Shown piece by piece: positions 41,757 to 51,611 of a stretch of 64,000 nt of DNA; within the stretch, counting starts at the first letter, position 1; the number at the start of each line of letters is the position of its first letter. The stretch spans positions 3,162,001-3,226,000 of the forward strand of contig NZ_JAJEJV010000004.1 of the NCBI RefSeq assembly GCF_021390675.1, read 5' to 3'. Source of the stretch: Dyella sp. 2HG41-7 (GTDB taxonomy: Bacteria; Pseudomonadota; Gammaproteobacteria; Xanthomonadales; Rhodanobacteraceae). The notes below the pieces were generated by a model. The model was not told the origin of the DNA, did no database searches, and worked only from the letters and a program-made list of their open reading frames with translations. The position numbers and the translations under genes are program-made.

Positions 41757-44700
41757 TCAAACTTCCAGCCGATCCCCCGTTCTCGCGACCAAGGCATACA
41801 ACGCGGGCATCAGAAAAATGCTGATCAACAGACGCGTAAACAAACCACTGACGATGACGAGCGCAAATGGTCGTTGCGTGTCAGTGCCCACGCCGGTGGC
41901 GAGCGCGGCGGGGAGCAGACCGAGTGCGGCGACAAGCGCCGTCATCATGATCGGACGCAGACGCAGAATCGCGCCCTGACGAATGGCATCCGCGACGTCG
42001 ACACCTGCGCGACGAAGTTCATTGACGTAGGAAATGTAGACGACGGCGGTTTGCACAGAAACGCCGAACAGTGCAAGAAAACCGATGCCGGACGATACCG
42101 AGAACGGCGTGTTGGTCAGCCACAACGCAATAATCCCTCCGACCGGCGCCGACAGCAGCACGCCGAGCACGGTAATGAACGGGAATTTGAAGTTGCTGTA
42201 AAGCGTAAATAGCAGCAGGAAAATCAGTCCCAGCGTGAGCGGCACGATGACATTCAACTGCGCGCGCGACGCCGTATATTCGGTGTACTCGCCGCCCCAG
42301 TCGAGGCGATAACCCTGCGGCAAGGGAACCTTTTTATCGACCTGGGCGATAGCGTCGCCAACAGCGCCGGCAAGATCGCGACCTTCCACCGAAAACTGCA
42401 CGCCGATATAGCGCGAATTGTTTTCGCGATAGATAAACGACGCGCCGTTGGTGACTTTGATCTCGGCGAATTCTTTCAGCGGAATTTGTTGACCCCCAGG
42501 CGTCGCGACGAGGATGTTGCCGATTTCCTCGGGATTATCCCGATATCGCTGGTCGAGTCGAACGACCAGATCGAATTGCTTTTCTTGCTGCACCACTTGC
42601 GTCGCGACGTCGCCGCCGATCGCCGTCTGGATCAGCGCATTGATGTCGGCGACGTTGACACCGTAACGCGCAATAGCGTCGCGGTTGATCTTGATCGTCA
42701 GGCTGGGCTGGCCAAGTTCCTGCACCAGCGTGACGTCGGTGATGCCTCGCACTTGTTGTAACACCTTTCGGATCGCCTTGCCTTTTTCTTGCAGGGTGTT
42801 GAGGTCCGAACCGAATATCTTTACTGCGAGCGCGCTCTTCAGCCCGGTTTCCGCCTCGTCCACCGCATCCTCGGCCGGCTGCGTGTAGTTGAACATGATG
42901 CCGGGAAAAGCCTGCAGCTTCTGATTGATCGCTTCCGTAAGCGCAGCCTTGGTGCGATAGCTGCCCTTCCATTGGGAATACGGCTTCAGGCCGACGTAGA
43001 ACTCGACATTGAAGAAACCGGTGGAATCCGTGCCGTCGTCGGGTCGACCCAATTCCGAGGCAACCGTTGTTACCTCGGGAAACGAACGCAGAATGTCACG
43101 AATCTTTGGCGTGATCTTGGCCGACTCATCGAACGAGATCGTATACGGCATCGTCGCTCGTACCCACAGCGCCCCCTCGTCAAGATGCGGCATAAACTCT
43201 GCGCCAATCCGCGGAATCAACAGCAACGACAACACAAGCAAGATTGTCGACGCAACCGTGGTCGTCCACGGACGCCGCAGACAGGCATCGAGGCCCTTTG
43301 CGTAAACCGATTTGATCGACTCGAAAATCCGATTGCGCCGCTCGACCACACCCCTGCGCATAAACCACGCGCACAACACCGGCAACAAGGTCAGCGTCAC
43401 GATCAGCGAACCGACGAGCGCGAAAATCATCGTATCCGCCATCGGCTTGAACAGCGTGCCAGACGCGCCCGACAGCACATAGATCGGCAGAAAACTGACG
43501 ACGATCACCGCCACCGCATAGAACAACGGACGATCCACTTCGGCCGCCGCCTCGCGAATAATCGCCTTGACGTCCAGTGGAGCACCTTTGCGCTCGGCGA
43601 TCTGGCGGAAGATGTTTTCCACCATCACCACCGCGCCGTCGACCAGGATGCCGAAATCGATGGCGCCGATCGACAACAGATTCGCCGACGCCTTCTGCAC
43701 GTCCAGGCAAATAAACGCAAACAGCAGCGCCAGCGGAATGGTCACTGCGACAATCAGACCGGCACGAATATCGTAAAGAAAGAAAATCAGCACCACCACG
43801 ACCAGCAACATGCCGCGCAATAAATTGTCTTTAACGGTCGTGGTGGTCAGCGCGATCAGATCGGAGCGATCGTAAAACGGCACCACTTTGACGTCTTTCG
43901 GCAGGATCTGATCGTTGAGTTCTTTGGTCTTCGCTTCGACGCGCTTGAGCACATCCTGCGTCTTCTCGCCGGTGCGCAGCAGGATGACGCCTTCGACGGC
44001 ATCGTCCTGTTTCTCATAACCGAACTCGCCCAGGCGCGGCGCGATGCCAATCACCACGCGGCCGACGTCTTTAACCAGCACCGGCGTGCCGTCGTGCACG
44101 GCGACTACTACGTTGCCGATATCCTCCAGCGTCTGCATGCGGCCCATGCCGCGCACGTAGTAGAACTGGCCGCCTTGCGAATAAAAGCCGCCGCCGGCGT
44201 TCGCGTTGTTAGCGGTCAACGACGCTTCGACTTGCGGCGCGGACAACCCGACGGAGGCGAGTTTCGCCTGATCCAGCAGCACCTGATATTGCATGGTGCC
44301 GCCGCCGAAACCCGAATCGTCGGCCACGCCGCGCACGGATTTGTATTGCGGCTCGATCGTCCAGTCTTCCAACGTCTTCAGATCCATCGGCGAGCGATCT
44401 GTGCTTTGCAGCACGTACCGATAGATCAGGCCCGATGGCGCCGACATCGGCGATACCGATGGCGTCACGCCGCTCGGCAACGTGATGTCGCCCAAGCGAT
44501 TGAATACTTCCTGCCGTGCGAAGTAGCCGTCTGTGCCGTTGTCATAGGTGATGATGACGTCGGACAAGCCATACAGCGAAATCGACCGCGTGATCGCCGT
44601 TTTCGGGATGCCGTTCATCCCCAGCTCAACCGGCACCGTGATCAGTCGCTCTATTTCTTCCGCGGCGTGACCGGGCCATTGCGTAATGATCTCGACCACG

Positions 44701-44882
44701 GGCGGCGACAGATCCGGATACGCGTCCACAGGCAAACGCTGCAGCGAATGCAAACCCGATCCGGTCAACATCAAAGTCAGCAAGATCACCAGGAACGATT
44801 GTCCCAATGATGCGCTGACGATGCGATTCATCAACGACGCGGTGCGCGACGGCGTCTCGTTGGGGGGCAATTTTGCGCTCAT
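41757..44882 (-). CDS. RND efflux pump, CzcA/heavy-metal efflux (HME) type
   Basis: A 1041-residue inner-membrane pump with the 12-helix RND layout and two large periplasmic loops. VDAYPDLSPPVVEIITQWPGHAAEEIERLITVPVE is the HME N-terminal signature. In TM4, GAIDFGILVDGAVVMVEN carries the proton-relay Asp pair of CzcA-like pumps. GRGD-like and RPIMMTALVAALGLLPAALATGVGTDTQRP near the C-terminus also match CzcA. Substrates are probably divalent metal cations, but there is no metal-sensing regulator next to it, so a solute such as an organic compound cannot be excluded. ATGA overlap with the adaptor upstream; third gene of the OMF-adaptor-pump operon. Confidence 0.9.
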   Translation of the reverse strand: MSAKLPPNETPSRTASLMNRIVSASLGQSFLVILLTLMLTGSGLHSLQRLPVDAYPDLSPPVVEIITQWPGHAAEEIERLITVPVELGMNGIPKTAITRSISLYGLSDVIITYDNGTDGYFARQEVFNRLGDITLPSGVTPSVSPMSAPSGLIYRYVLQSTDRSPMDLKTLEDWTIEPQYKSVRGVADDSGFGGGTMQYQVLLDQAKLASVGLSAPQVEASLTANNANAGGGFYSQGGQFYYVRGMGRMQTLEDIGNVVVAVHDGTPVLVKDVGRVVIGIAPRLGEFGYEKQDDAVEGVILLRTGEKTQDVLKRVEAKTKELNDQILPKDVKVVPFYDRSDLIALTTTTVKDNLLRGMLLVVVVLIFFLYDIRAGLIVAVTIPLALLFAFICLDVQKASANLLSIGAIDFGILVDGAVVMVENIFRQIAERKGAPLDVKAIIREAAAEVDRPLFYAVAVIVVSFLPIYVLSGASGTLFKPMADTMIFALVGSLIVTLTLLPVLCAWFMRRGVVERRNRIFESIKSVYAKGLDACLRRPWTTTVASTILLVLSLLLIPRIGAEFMPHLDEGALWVRATMPYTISFDESAKITPKIRDILRSFPEVTTVASELGRPDDGTDSTGFFNVEFYVGLKPYSQWKGSYRTKAALTEAINQKLQAFPGIMFNYTQPAEDAVDEAETGLKSALAVKIFGSDLNTLQEKGKAIRKVLQQVRGITDVTLVQELGQPSLTIKINRDAIARYGVNVADINALIQTAIGGDVATQVVQQEKQFDLVVRLDQRYRDNPEEIGNILVATPGGQQIPLKEFAEIKVTNGASFIYRENNSRYIGVQFSVEGRDLAGAVGDAIAQVDKKVPLPQGYRLDWGGEYTEYTASRAQLNVIVPLTLGLIFLLLFTLYSNFKFPFITVLGVLLSAPVGGIIALWLTNTPFSVSSGIGFLALFGVSVQTAVVYISYVNELRRAGVDVADAIRQGAILRLRPIMMTALVAALGLLPAALATGVGTDTQRPFALVIVSGLFTRLLISIFLMPALYALVARTGDRLEV

Positions 44883-46075
44883 TGGTTTTGCATGAATTGC
44901 ACGAAGATGCCACCGTCGACGACGACCTTATCGCCTGCGCGCAAGCCGCTCGGAATCTGGAACTTATCGCCCACACGATAACCCTGCGTCACGCTACGAC
45001 GCGCGAAACTGCCATCGGCCTGCGCGACATAGACGAACGGCAGGTTCTCGTCGTCGCGCAGCATCGACGACACCGGCACCAGCATGCCGCTCTCGGTTTG
45101 CCGCGATTGAATGCGCACGCTCACATACATCTGTTTGCGCAAAAGACCCTGCGCGTTATCGACGACCACGCGGGCCGCAACCAAGCGCGTATCCGAATTC
45201 ACCAGCTGGGCGACGTTGTCGACCTTGCCTCGAATCGGTTTGGCATCGGTGCTGGTTATGACATCTACGCTGTCGCCGACGTGCACGTTCGCGAGATCGG
45301 AATCCGACACCTGCGCCATCACCCACACGCGCGACAGGTCGGCCACGGTAAAGCACGCGGTGGTTCCCGCTTGCAGCAGTTGCCCTGGAGAGATCAGTTT
45401 CTCGACGACGGTGCCGGCGATGGGCGAACGAATCACACCCTGAATACGCGCGATCGGCCGCCCCTGCTCGATATCCTTGATGGTTTGCGGATCGACGTTG
45501 AGCGAGACCAAGGTTTGCTGTGCGGCATAAGCGTCGGCTTCCGCACTGGCGGCATCGGTTTCGGCCTGATCGGCCTCCTTCTGCGCCACGCCCTGGTGTT
45601 GCAGCAAGTCCTTATCGAGATCGGCGAGTCGGCGCGCGGTGTGCGCGGTGACCAGCGCCTTGCGATAGGTGCTTACGGCCGTGGCGAAATCGGGGGAGTC
45701 GACGTAAGCGAGCGGATCGCCTTTCTTCACCTTGTCGCCCGGAGAGACCACCAGACGCGAAACCGGACCGGAGATCGGCGCCAGCACGCTGGTGGATTGA
45801 TCGTTATCGAAATCCACCACACCTGTCGTATCGATGGTGCGATGGAATGGCTCGACCGCGACCGGGTACAGCGTGATGTGCTGCCGCTGCGCATCCGTCA
45901 ACGTCACGTTGACCGGTGTCGTCGATGCGGCTTGCGTATTGCCTTCGTTGCTGGATGAGCAACCGGCGCAAAGCGTGCAGATAAGCGCCGCAAGGATGGC
46001 CGTCGCAAATCGGCTAGACGCGAGCGAGCGACGCGGCGCACCTATCAAGCCGGTTAGGGAATTAATGTTCATCAT
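44879..46075 (-). CDS. RND efflux periplasmic adaptor (CzcB-like)
   Basis: A 398-residue membrane-fusion protein. The N-terminal segment (TAILAALICTLCAGCSSS) is a lipoprotein-like signal with Cys39 as the likely lipidated residue, though the -3 position is Cys instead of Leu. VDFDNDQSTSVLAPISGPVSRLVVSPGDKVKKGDPL is the lipoyl/barrel-sandwich half, then a coiled-coil hairpin (AHTARRLADLDKDLLQHQGVAQKEADQAETDAASAEADAYAAQ), and the second lipoyl half SPIAGTVVEKLISPGQLLQAG. It links the CzcA-type pump to the outer-membrane factor. It overlaps the OMF gene by 14 bases and the pump gene by 4. No metal-binding N-terminal His-rich stretch is visible. Confidence 0.9.
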   Translation of the reverse strand: MMNINSLTGLIGAPRRSLASSRFATAILAALICTLCAGCSSSNEGNTQAASTTPVNVTLTDAQRQHITLYPVAVEPFHRTIDTTGVVDFDNDQSTSVLAPISGPVSRLVVSPGDKVKKGDPLAYVDSPDFATAVSTYRKALVTAHTARRLADLDKDLLQHQGVAQKEADQAETDAASAEADAYAAQQTLVSLNVDPQTIKDIEQGRPIARIQGVIRSPIAGTVVEKLISPGQLLQAGTTACFTVADLSRVWVMAQVSDSDLANVHVGDSVDVITSTDAKPIRGKVDNVAQLVNSDTRLVAARVVVDNAQGLLRKQMYVSVRIQSRQTESGMLVPVSSMLRDDENLPFVYVAQADGSFARRSVTQGYRVGDKFQIPSGLRAGDKVVVDGGIFVQFMQNQ

Positions 46076-47576
46076 GATCCCGATTCAATTCCGAACGATG
46101 CCACCAGCCGCCACCCAACGCCTGAAAGAGCGCGGCGGTATCCGCAAATCGATTGGCCTGCGCCACGATCAGATTGATCCGCGCCTGCTGATACGCCTGC
46201 TCCGCACTCAGCAGCGACAAATAGCTGGCGTAACCGCCTTTCCATTGCCGCTGGGAAAGATCGAGCGTCACTTTGGCCGCCTCGTTCGCTGACGCGGCGG
46301 CCTTCAACGCCGCAGCGTCCTGATCAAGCGCAGTCAACGTATCGGCCACGCTCTGAAACGCCGTGAGCACGGTGCTGCGATATTGCTGGGCCGCTTCCAC
46401 ATAGGCCGCTTTCGCGGCGCGCTCCTGATGCAACAACGTGCCGCCCTGAAAGATGGGCGCGGTAATGTCGGCGCCGATACCCCAGAAACCGGTACCGGAA
46501 TGGAACAGCTGATCCATCGCCAATGCCGTGCTGCCGGCGTTCGCGCTCAACGTGATATTCGGAAAACGATTGGCGGTCGCGACACCGATTTGCGCGCTCG
46601 CCGCGTGCATATTCGCCTGCGCTTGAAGCACGTCCGGTCGTTGCTCGACCAATGCCGACGGCAAACTGACGGGCAGATCTTGAGGCAACTGCAACTGCGC
46701 CAAATCGAAGGTGTCGCCTGGCGCATCGCTCGGAAAGCGCCCCACCAGTACCGCAAGCGCATCGCGCTGTTGCGCAAGCTGCTTCAGTAGCGGCGGCAAC
46801 GTTGCGACAGTTTGCGCCAACTGCGATTTCTGCGCCGCAAGATCGAGGCCGCTTGCGTAACCTTTGTCGGTCTGGCGCTGCAGAATCGTCACCATGTTCG
46901 TGTTGATGTCGATCAGCTCGCGCGTCGCATCCACTTGCGCCTGCAACGAACCTTCCTGCACCGCCGCGACCACCACGTTGGTGCTGAGCGTGATGTGCGT
47001 GGCGATCATCTGGTAGCGCACGGCATCTTCCTGCGCCTTGAGCGATTCCATCGTCCGTCGATTCAACCCGAACACATCGGGCACATACGACACGCTAAGC
47101 TGCGGCGTAAACAGGTTATACAGAAAGCTGTTGTTGTTCGGCGTCGGCGCGAGCGTTCCGGCCTGACTTTGTCGTGTAGCGGAGAAGTTGGCGGAGACGT
47201 TCGGATAATAGGCGCCGCGCTGCGCCAGCACGTTCTCATGTGCGACCGACAATGCCGCCTGCGCGGCCTTGAGATCGGCATTGTTCTTAAGCGACTCGTC
47301 GATCAAGGCGTTCAACGCCGGGGAATGAAACAACGTCCACCAGTCGCTGCTTACATCGCTGCCCACCATAAAGCGCTGCGCCTCGCCGCCGACAACGCCG
47401 GGCGTGGCTTGGGTGGTGTTGAGCGGCGCAGCCGTATAGCCGGAGACGGCCGGCGCCGCGGGCTTCTTAAAATCGGGACCGACCGCGCAACTGGCGATCG
47501 ACAACGTTGCGAGCGCGAAGCAAACCCGCACGGATCGCGCGGCAAAAACAGAGTCCCTGGCGCGTCGGGCGATCAT
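46062..47576 (-). CDS. Outer-membrane efflux lipoprotein (NodT/TolC family)
   Basis: A 504-residue outer-membrane factor. IASC at residues 27-30 is a lipobox, followed by AVGPDFKKPAAP, the standard NodT N-terminus. Two repeated alpha-hairpin/beta-barrel halves contain DWWTLFHSPALNALIDESLKNNADLKAAQAAL and LPVSLPSALVEQRPDVLQAQANMHAASAQIGVATANRFPNITLSA. It forms the exit duct of the tripartite system encoded by the next two genes. It is the first gene of the operon. A second, related factor is at 55871 with a different pump. Confidence 0.92.
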   Translation of the reverse strand: MIARRARDSVFAARSVRVCFALATLSIASCAVGPDFKKPAAPAVSGYTAAPLNTTQATPGVVGGEAQRFMVGSDVSSDWWTLFHSPALNALIDESLKNNADLKAAQAALSVAHENVLAQRGAYYPNVSANFSATRQSQAGTLAPTPNNNSFLYNLFTPQLSVSYVPDVFGLNRRTMESLKAQEDAVRYQMIATHITLSTNVVVAAVQEGSLQAQVDATRELIDINTNMVTILQRQTDKGYASGLDLAAQKSQLAQTVATLPPLLKQLAQQRDALAVLVGRFPSDAPGDTFDLAQLQLPQDLPVSLPSALVEQRPDVLQAQANMHAASAQIGVATANRFPNITLSANAGSTALAMDQLFHSGTGFWGIGADITAPIFQGGTLLHQERAAKAAYVEAAQQYRSTVLTAFQSVADTLTALDQDAAALKAAASANEAAKVTLDLSQRQWKGGYASYLSLLSAEQAYQQARINLIVAQANRFADTAALFQALGGGWWHRSELNRDHDEH

Positions 47577-47947
47577 CGCCTGCCGCCGTCAATACGTAAG
47601 CCGCCCATTGTCAAAAGCATCCAGTCGTTGTGGGCCGACGAGAATCGCCACCCTGCCTCGCATTCGATGATAGTGCCCCGGCCGCGGATGCGGGCAATGA
47701 CTATCGATCTACCTAGCTCGGCAACAACCCCTACCCCCGCACGACGGTTTGCCGCAAGCTTTTGCGCTCCCGCCAGAGACATTCCGACGCGTGCGCCGCA
47801 TCACTCTGCCATATTTCGCGCGCCGTTGAACGCCGCATCGCCGCGCGAATCGCAGCAGCGTCATCGTGTCGCAGATTCGCACAACATGCGGAAAGCATGA
47901 GGCGGAGCGCATCGCGCTGCCCCATGCTGCCGCGAATCACATCGATG
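47577..47947. other. Intergenic region, nothing recognised
   Basis: The 371 bases between the efflux operon and the next SDR gene contain only frames without ribosome-binding sites or domain features. It should hold the promoter of the RND operon; a minus-strand TTGACA at about 47613 has no partner -10. Confidence 0.5.
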
Positions 47948-48859
47948 TCATTGCGCCGAATGCGCGATATCGCGTGGAGAAAGCAAGTCGTCCAAGCCGA
48001 TGCGGCGAAACAATTCCGTGCGAACACGATCCGCGACACCGTTGACGATCTCGCAACCGTCCTGCGATGGATCGATATGCGTACGGAACGGACGCTTGCC
48101 GAAAGGCGTATCCACTATGCGCACGATGGCGTCCGCCACAGCGCCGACATCTGCGTCGGCCGGCTCGAGCGAGGCCAGACCTTTGAGACTTTGCTCCGGA
48201 AGACCGGCATAAGGACCGTGATCGTATTCGGCAGCGCGGGCTTTATCGGCGGGCGAACCCGAATGCGCGAAATGATTGGTGCCTTTGGTAAACGCGCCCG
48301 GCACGATAATCGACGTCTCGATGCCCCACCGCGTGAGCTCGCTGGCATAGCTCACGGCGAGCGAATCCATCGCGGCCTTCGCGGCGAAATAAGGCGAAAG
48401 GTACGGTGGTGTGCCGCCACGCGCACTGCTGCTGGAAACCCAGATCACGAGGCCACGCCCCTGCTTGCGCAACTGCGGTAGCGCCGCGCGATTAACACGC
48501 TGTGTGCTCAGCACGTTGATGTCGTAAAGCTGCGCGAATTGCTCCGGCGTAAATGCCTCCGCAGGGCCGAACGACATATGGCCCGCATTGTGAATGACCA
48601 CATCGAGACGCCCGTGCGCGGCGAGGATCGCCTGGATGCCCGATTCGCACGACGCCTCCGAAGCCACATCCAATTCGACGGCGCGCAGATCGACGCCGTG
48701 CTCGGCGGCATACTGCTTTACCGCAGCGACTTGCGGCGCGTTGCGTCCCGTGGTTTCGCGCATGCTCGCGTAAACGGTGTGGCCGGCGTGGGCAAGCGCT
48801 CTTGCTGCGAGCGCGCCGAAACCGCTGGACGCGCCGGTGATGACGATTACTTGTTTCAT
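47948..48859 (-). CDS. Short-chain dehydrogenase/reductase (long SDR type)
   Basis: A 303-residue SDR. VITGASSGFGALAARALAHAG is the dinucleotide motif, VIHNAGHMSFGPAEAF the NAG motif, VSSSSARGG holds Ser, and YFAAKAAMDSLAVSYA has the catalytic Tyr-Lys. RETTGRN after the second strand (Arg) suggests NADPH. AAGGA is nine bases before the ATG. The 64-base gap to the next SDR gene upstream and same strand suggest cotranscription. Substrate unknown. Confidence 0.9.
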   Translation of the reverse strand: MKQVIVITGASSGFGALAARALAHAGHTVYASMRETTGRNAPQVAAVKQYAAEHGVDLRAVELDVASEASCESGIQAILAAHGRLDVVIHNAGHMSFGPAEAFTPEQFAQLYDINVLSTQRVNRAALPQLRKQGRGLVIWVSSSSARGGTPPYLSPYFAAKAAMDSLAVSYASELTRWGIETSIIVPGAFTKGTNHFAHSGSPADKARAAEYDHGPYAGLPEQSLKGLASLEPADADVGAVADAIVRIVDTPFGKRPFRTHIDPSQDGCEIVNGVADRVRTELFRRIGLDDLLSPRDIAHSAQ

Positions 48860-48923
48860 GATGGGATTTCCTTGCATGGAAAGTTGAAAGAAGTCGTTCG
48901 ACGATTCGTACGTCTTGCGCGCG

Positions 48924-49664
48924 TCAGATGATTCCGCCGTTAGCGCGCAACACTTGGCCGTTGATCCACGCGCCATCCGGGCCGGCCAGGAACGCAACCG
49001 TGTTGGCGATATCGCCGGGTTCCCCCAACCGTTCGAGCGGCGCGAGTTTCGCAAGGCGATCGACCACTTCTTGCGACTTGCCCTTGAGGAACAAATCGGT
49101 CGCGGTCGGACCGGGCGCAACGGCGTTGACGGTGATGCCGCGTCCGCGCAATTCCTTCGCGAATACGCTCGTCATCGCTTCGACGCCGGCTTTGGTCGCT
49201 GCGTACACCGCATAGGTCGGCTGCAACAGCCCAACGACGCTGGAAGAAAAATTGATGATGCGACCGCCCGCGCGCAGGCGCGTCGCCGCTTCGCGCAGCG
49301 TGTTGAACGTACCTTTGAGGTTGACGGCGATCTGACGGTCGAACGACGCGTCGTCGGTGTCGGCGATGTTGGCAAGCGTCATGATGCCGGCGTTGTTGAC
49401 CAATACGTCGACGCCGCCGAACGCGGTTTCTGCGGCATCGAAAAGTCGACGCACGTCTGCGGCGTCGCTGACGTCGGCCTTGGCCGCCAACGCCTTGCCG
49501 CCCGCCTGTTCGATAGCGCGCACCAAGGCTTCGGCCGGTGCGGCGCTTTCCGTGTAATTGACGATCACGACGAAACCGTCGCGCGCCAAACGCTGTGCGA
49601 CCGCGGCGCCGATACCGCGCGAAGCGCCGGTCACCAGGGCGATTTTCTGAGTAGAGGTGTTCAT
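48924..49664 (-). CDS. Short-chain dehydrogenase/reductase (FabG-like)
   Basis: A 246-residue classical SDR. ALVTGASRGIGAAVAQRLA, LVNNAGIMTLA, INFSSSVVGLLQPTYAVYAATKAGVEAMT (catalytic Ser, Tyr, Lys) and VNAVAPGPTATDLF follow FabG-like enzymes. GGAG is seven bases before the ATG. It is divergent from the LysR gene at 49786 (121 bases apart), the usual layout for a LysR-controlled gene. Substrate unknown. Confidence 0.92.
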   Translation of the reverse strand: MNTSTQKIALVTGASRGIGAAVAQRLARDGFVVIVNYTESAAPAEALVRAIEQAGGKALAAKADVSDAADVRRLFDAAETAFGGVDVLVNNAGIMTLANIADTDDASFDRQIAVNLKGTFNTLREAATRLRAGGRIINFSSSVVGLLQPTYAVYAATKAGVEAMTSVFAKELRGRGITVNAVAPGPTATDLFLKGKSQEVVDRLAKLAPLERLGEPGDIANTVAFLAGPDGAWINGQVLRANGGII

Positions 49665-49742
49665 GAGTTTCTCCAGGCGCCGACCCCGTGCCGGCTTGGA
49701 AAGAACTCTAGGCTTTCAAAATGAGTAAATAATCTGCGCTAC

Positions 49743-49762
49743 TATGGCAACAGAATTCCATA
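49743..49762. promoter_or_regulatory. Candidate LysR-binding dyad
   Basis: TATGG-N10-CCATA lies between the divergent FabG-like SDR and LysR genes, 24 bases before the LysR start. It is the clearest dyad in the gap. Confidence 0.35.
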
Positions 49763-49785
49763 TAAGCGAACAATAAGGCCGATAT

Positions 49786-50724
49786 ATGGACCGTCTGGAC
49801 GTCATGCGCCTGTTCACCCGGATCGTCGAGCGGCAGAGCTTCACGCTTGCCGCGCAGGATCTCGATTGGCCTCGCTCAACCGCCACCCAAGTCATCAAGG
49901 CGTTGGAAAAACGGCTCGGCGTGCGGTTGCTGCAGCGAACCACCCGCCATGTCAAAGCCACGCTGGATGGCGAAGCGTATTACCGCCGATGCATGGCGAT
50001 TCTCGGCGATGTCGAAGATGCCGAGGCCGCGTTCAGCGACGCCAAGCCACGCGGACTGTTGCGGGTCGATGTGCATGGCACGCTGATGCGTCACTTCCTG
50101 CTGCCCGCATTGCCCGACTTTCTCGATCGGTTTCCGGACCTTCAACTGCATCTTGGCGAAGGCGATCGCCTGGTCGATCTCGTACGCGAGGGCGTCGATT
50201 GCGTATTGCGTGTCGGCGACCTGCACGACAGCGCGATGGTCGGTCGGCGCGTCGCCTTGCTGGACGAAGTGACCTGCGCCAGTCCCGCGTATGTGGCGCG
50301 TCATGGCGATCCGCAAAGCATCGACGATCTCGCCGGACATATCAGTATCGGTTTTCAATCGTCCGCCAGCGGCATGGCATTGCCGCTCGAATTTACGGTC
50401 AACGGCATGCTGCGAAACATCACACTGCCTTCGACGGTGACGGTTACCAGCGCTGAAACCTACGTCGCTGCGGCCAGACTCGGGCTGGGGCTGATCCAGG
50501 TGCCTCGCTATCACGTTGAAGCGGATCTGGCCGCAGGCACGCTGGCGACGGTGCTTGCCGACTTTCCACCCTCGCCGACGCCGGTATCGCTGCTGTATCC
50601 GCACAGCCGCCAACTCTCACCTCGCGTACGCGTTTTTATCGATTGGGTGACACAGGAACTCGCTGCTTCGCGCGATGAGATCACGCACCGGCGGGCTGAA
50701 GCGTCTTCATCACAAAATCGATAA
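49786..50724 (+). CDS. LysR-family regulator
   Basis: A 312-residue LTTR. The N-terminal HTH MDRLDVMRLFTRIVERQSFTLAAQDLDWPRSTATQVIKALEKRLGVRLLQRTTRHVKAT is followed by a substrate-binding domain (RGLLRVDVHGTLMRHFLLPALPDFLDRFPDLQLHLGEGDRLVDLVREGVDCVLRVG), in the group that regulates quinone reductases and SDRs. It diverges from the SDR gene at 48924, its likely target. Its last 44 bases overlap the 3' end of the convergent LysR gene. Confidence 0.92.
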   Translation: MDRLDVMRLFTRIVERQSFTLAAQDLDWPRSTATQVIKALEKRLGVRLLQRTTRHVKATLDGEAYYRRCMAILGDVEDAEAAFSDAKPRGLLRVDVHGTLMRHFLLPALPDFLDRFPDLQLHLGEGDRLVDLVREGVDCVLRVGDLHDSAMVGRRVALLDEVTCASPAYVARHGDPQSIDDLAGHISIGFQSSASGMALPLEFTVNGMLRNITLPSTVTVTSAETYVAAARLGLGLIQVPRYHVEADLAAGTLATVLADFPPSPTPVSLLYPHSRQLSPRVRVFIDWVTQELAASRDEITHRRAEASSSQNR

Positions 50725-51598
50725 AGGCGCGAACTTTCGCGGCGCGATGAAGCCGCGACGGGTAGATGGCGTAAAGCGGAAAACGCTCGTCCGACCACTC
50801 GGGAAACAACGACACAAGCCGCCCTTTCGCCAGCAAATCTTCGCAGCCCGTTTCAAGGATCTGAGCGATTCCGACGCCGGCCTCGCATGCTTCGAGGAGC
50901 GCGCCGGAATCGGACACCAGCAGACGACCCTTCATGCGCAATTCAATGATTTCCTTCTTGCGCCTGAGCTCGAATCCGTACGCCCTGCCGTTCGCCGGAT
51001 TGTAAAAATCGATGCAATCTCGGCCCTCCAAATCCTTGGGCTTTGCAGGTTTGCCATGGGCCTTGAGGTAACGCGGGGACGCGACCGTCAGCACGCGCGT
51101 TTCCATCAATTTGCGTGCGACAAATGAGCCAGCGGGCGGCTCGCCGAAGCGAACGGCCAGATCGAAGCCATCGGCGACAAGATCGCCCACGGCATCGCGC
51201 ATGATGAGCTCCACGAACAACTCCGGATGCCGATTCAAAAAACTCGCCATCTGTTTCGCAACGACGATGCGCGAAAAGTACGGATCGATATTGACGCGCA
51301 ACCTGCCGCGAACGGTATCGCTTGCACCGGACGCTTCGATCGCCGCCTCTTCGATACCCGCCATATGCGGCCCCACCCGCTCGTAGAAACGCCGACCTTC
51401 ATCGGTGAGCGATAGCGAGCGCGTCGTTCTTTCCAGCAACCGCACACCAACCCGCTGTTCGAGTCGCGACAGCGCGCGGCTTACCGCTGGCGGCGAGAGC
51501 CCCAACGCCTCCGCCGCTCTGGTCATGCTGCCCGACTCGACGATCGCAAAAAGGATCGACACGCCCGAAAGAAGCCGGTTATCCGAGGTCATGGACAT
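50681..51598 (-). CDS. LysR-family regulator
   Basis: A 305-residue LTTR: LSGVSILFAIVESGSMTRAAEALGLSPPAVSRALSRLEQRVGVRLLERTTRSLSLT (HTH) and an effector domain with RGRLRVNIDPYFSRIVVAKQMASFLNRHPELFVELIMRDAVGDLVADGFDLAVRFG. ATGs at 51598 and 51592 are both possible starts; the long open frame upstream overlies the neighbouring gene. It is divergent from the NmrA-like gene at 51713, its probable target, with a 15-bp palindrome between them. Confidence 0.91.
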   Translation of the reverse strand: MSMTSDNRLLSGVSILFAIVESGSMTRAAEALGLSPPAVSRALSRLEQRVGVRLLERTTRSLSLTDEGRRFYERVGPHMAGIEEAAIEASGASDTVRGRLRVNIDPYFSRIVVAKQMASFLNRHPELFVELIMRDAVGDLVADGFDLAVRFGEPPAGSFVARKLMETRVLTVASPRYLKAHGKPAKPKDLEGRDCIDFYNPANGRAYGFELRRKKEIIELRMKGRLLVSDSGALLEACEAGVGIAQILETGCEDLLAKGRLVSLFPEWSDERFPLYAIYPSRLHRAAKVRAFIDFVMKTLQPAGA

Positions 51599-51611
51599 TA
51601 TTTCCCAAATT

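Noticed and set aside
47731-48039. 102-codon minus-strand frame upstream of the RND operon
   Set aside because: No ribosome-binding site, no domain, Arg/Cys-rich; overlaps the 3' end of the SDR gene.
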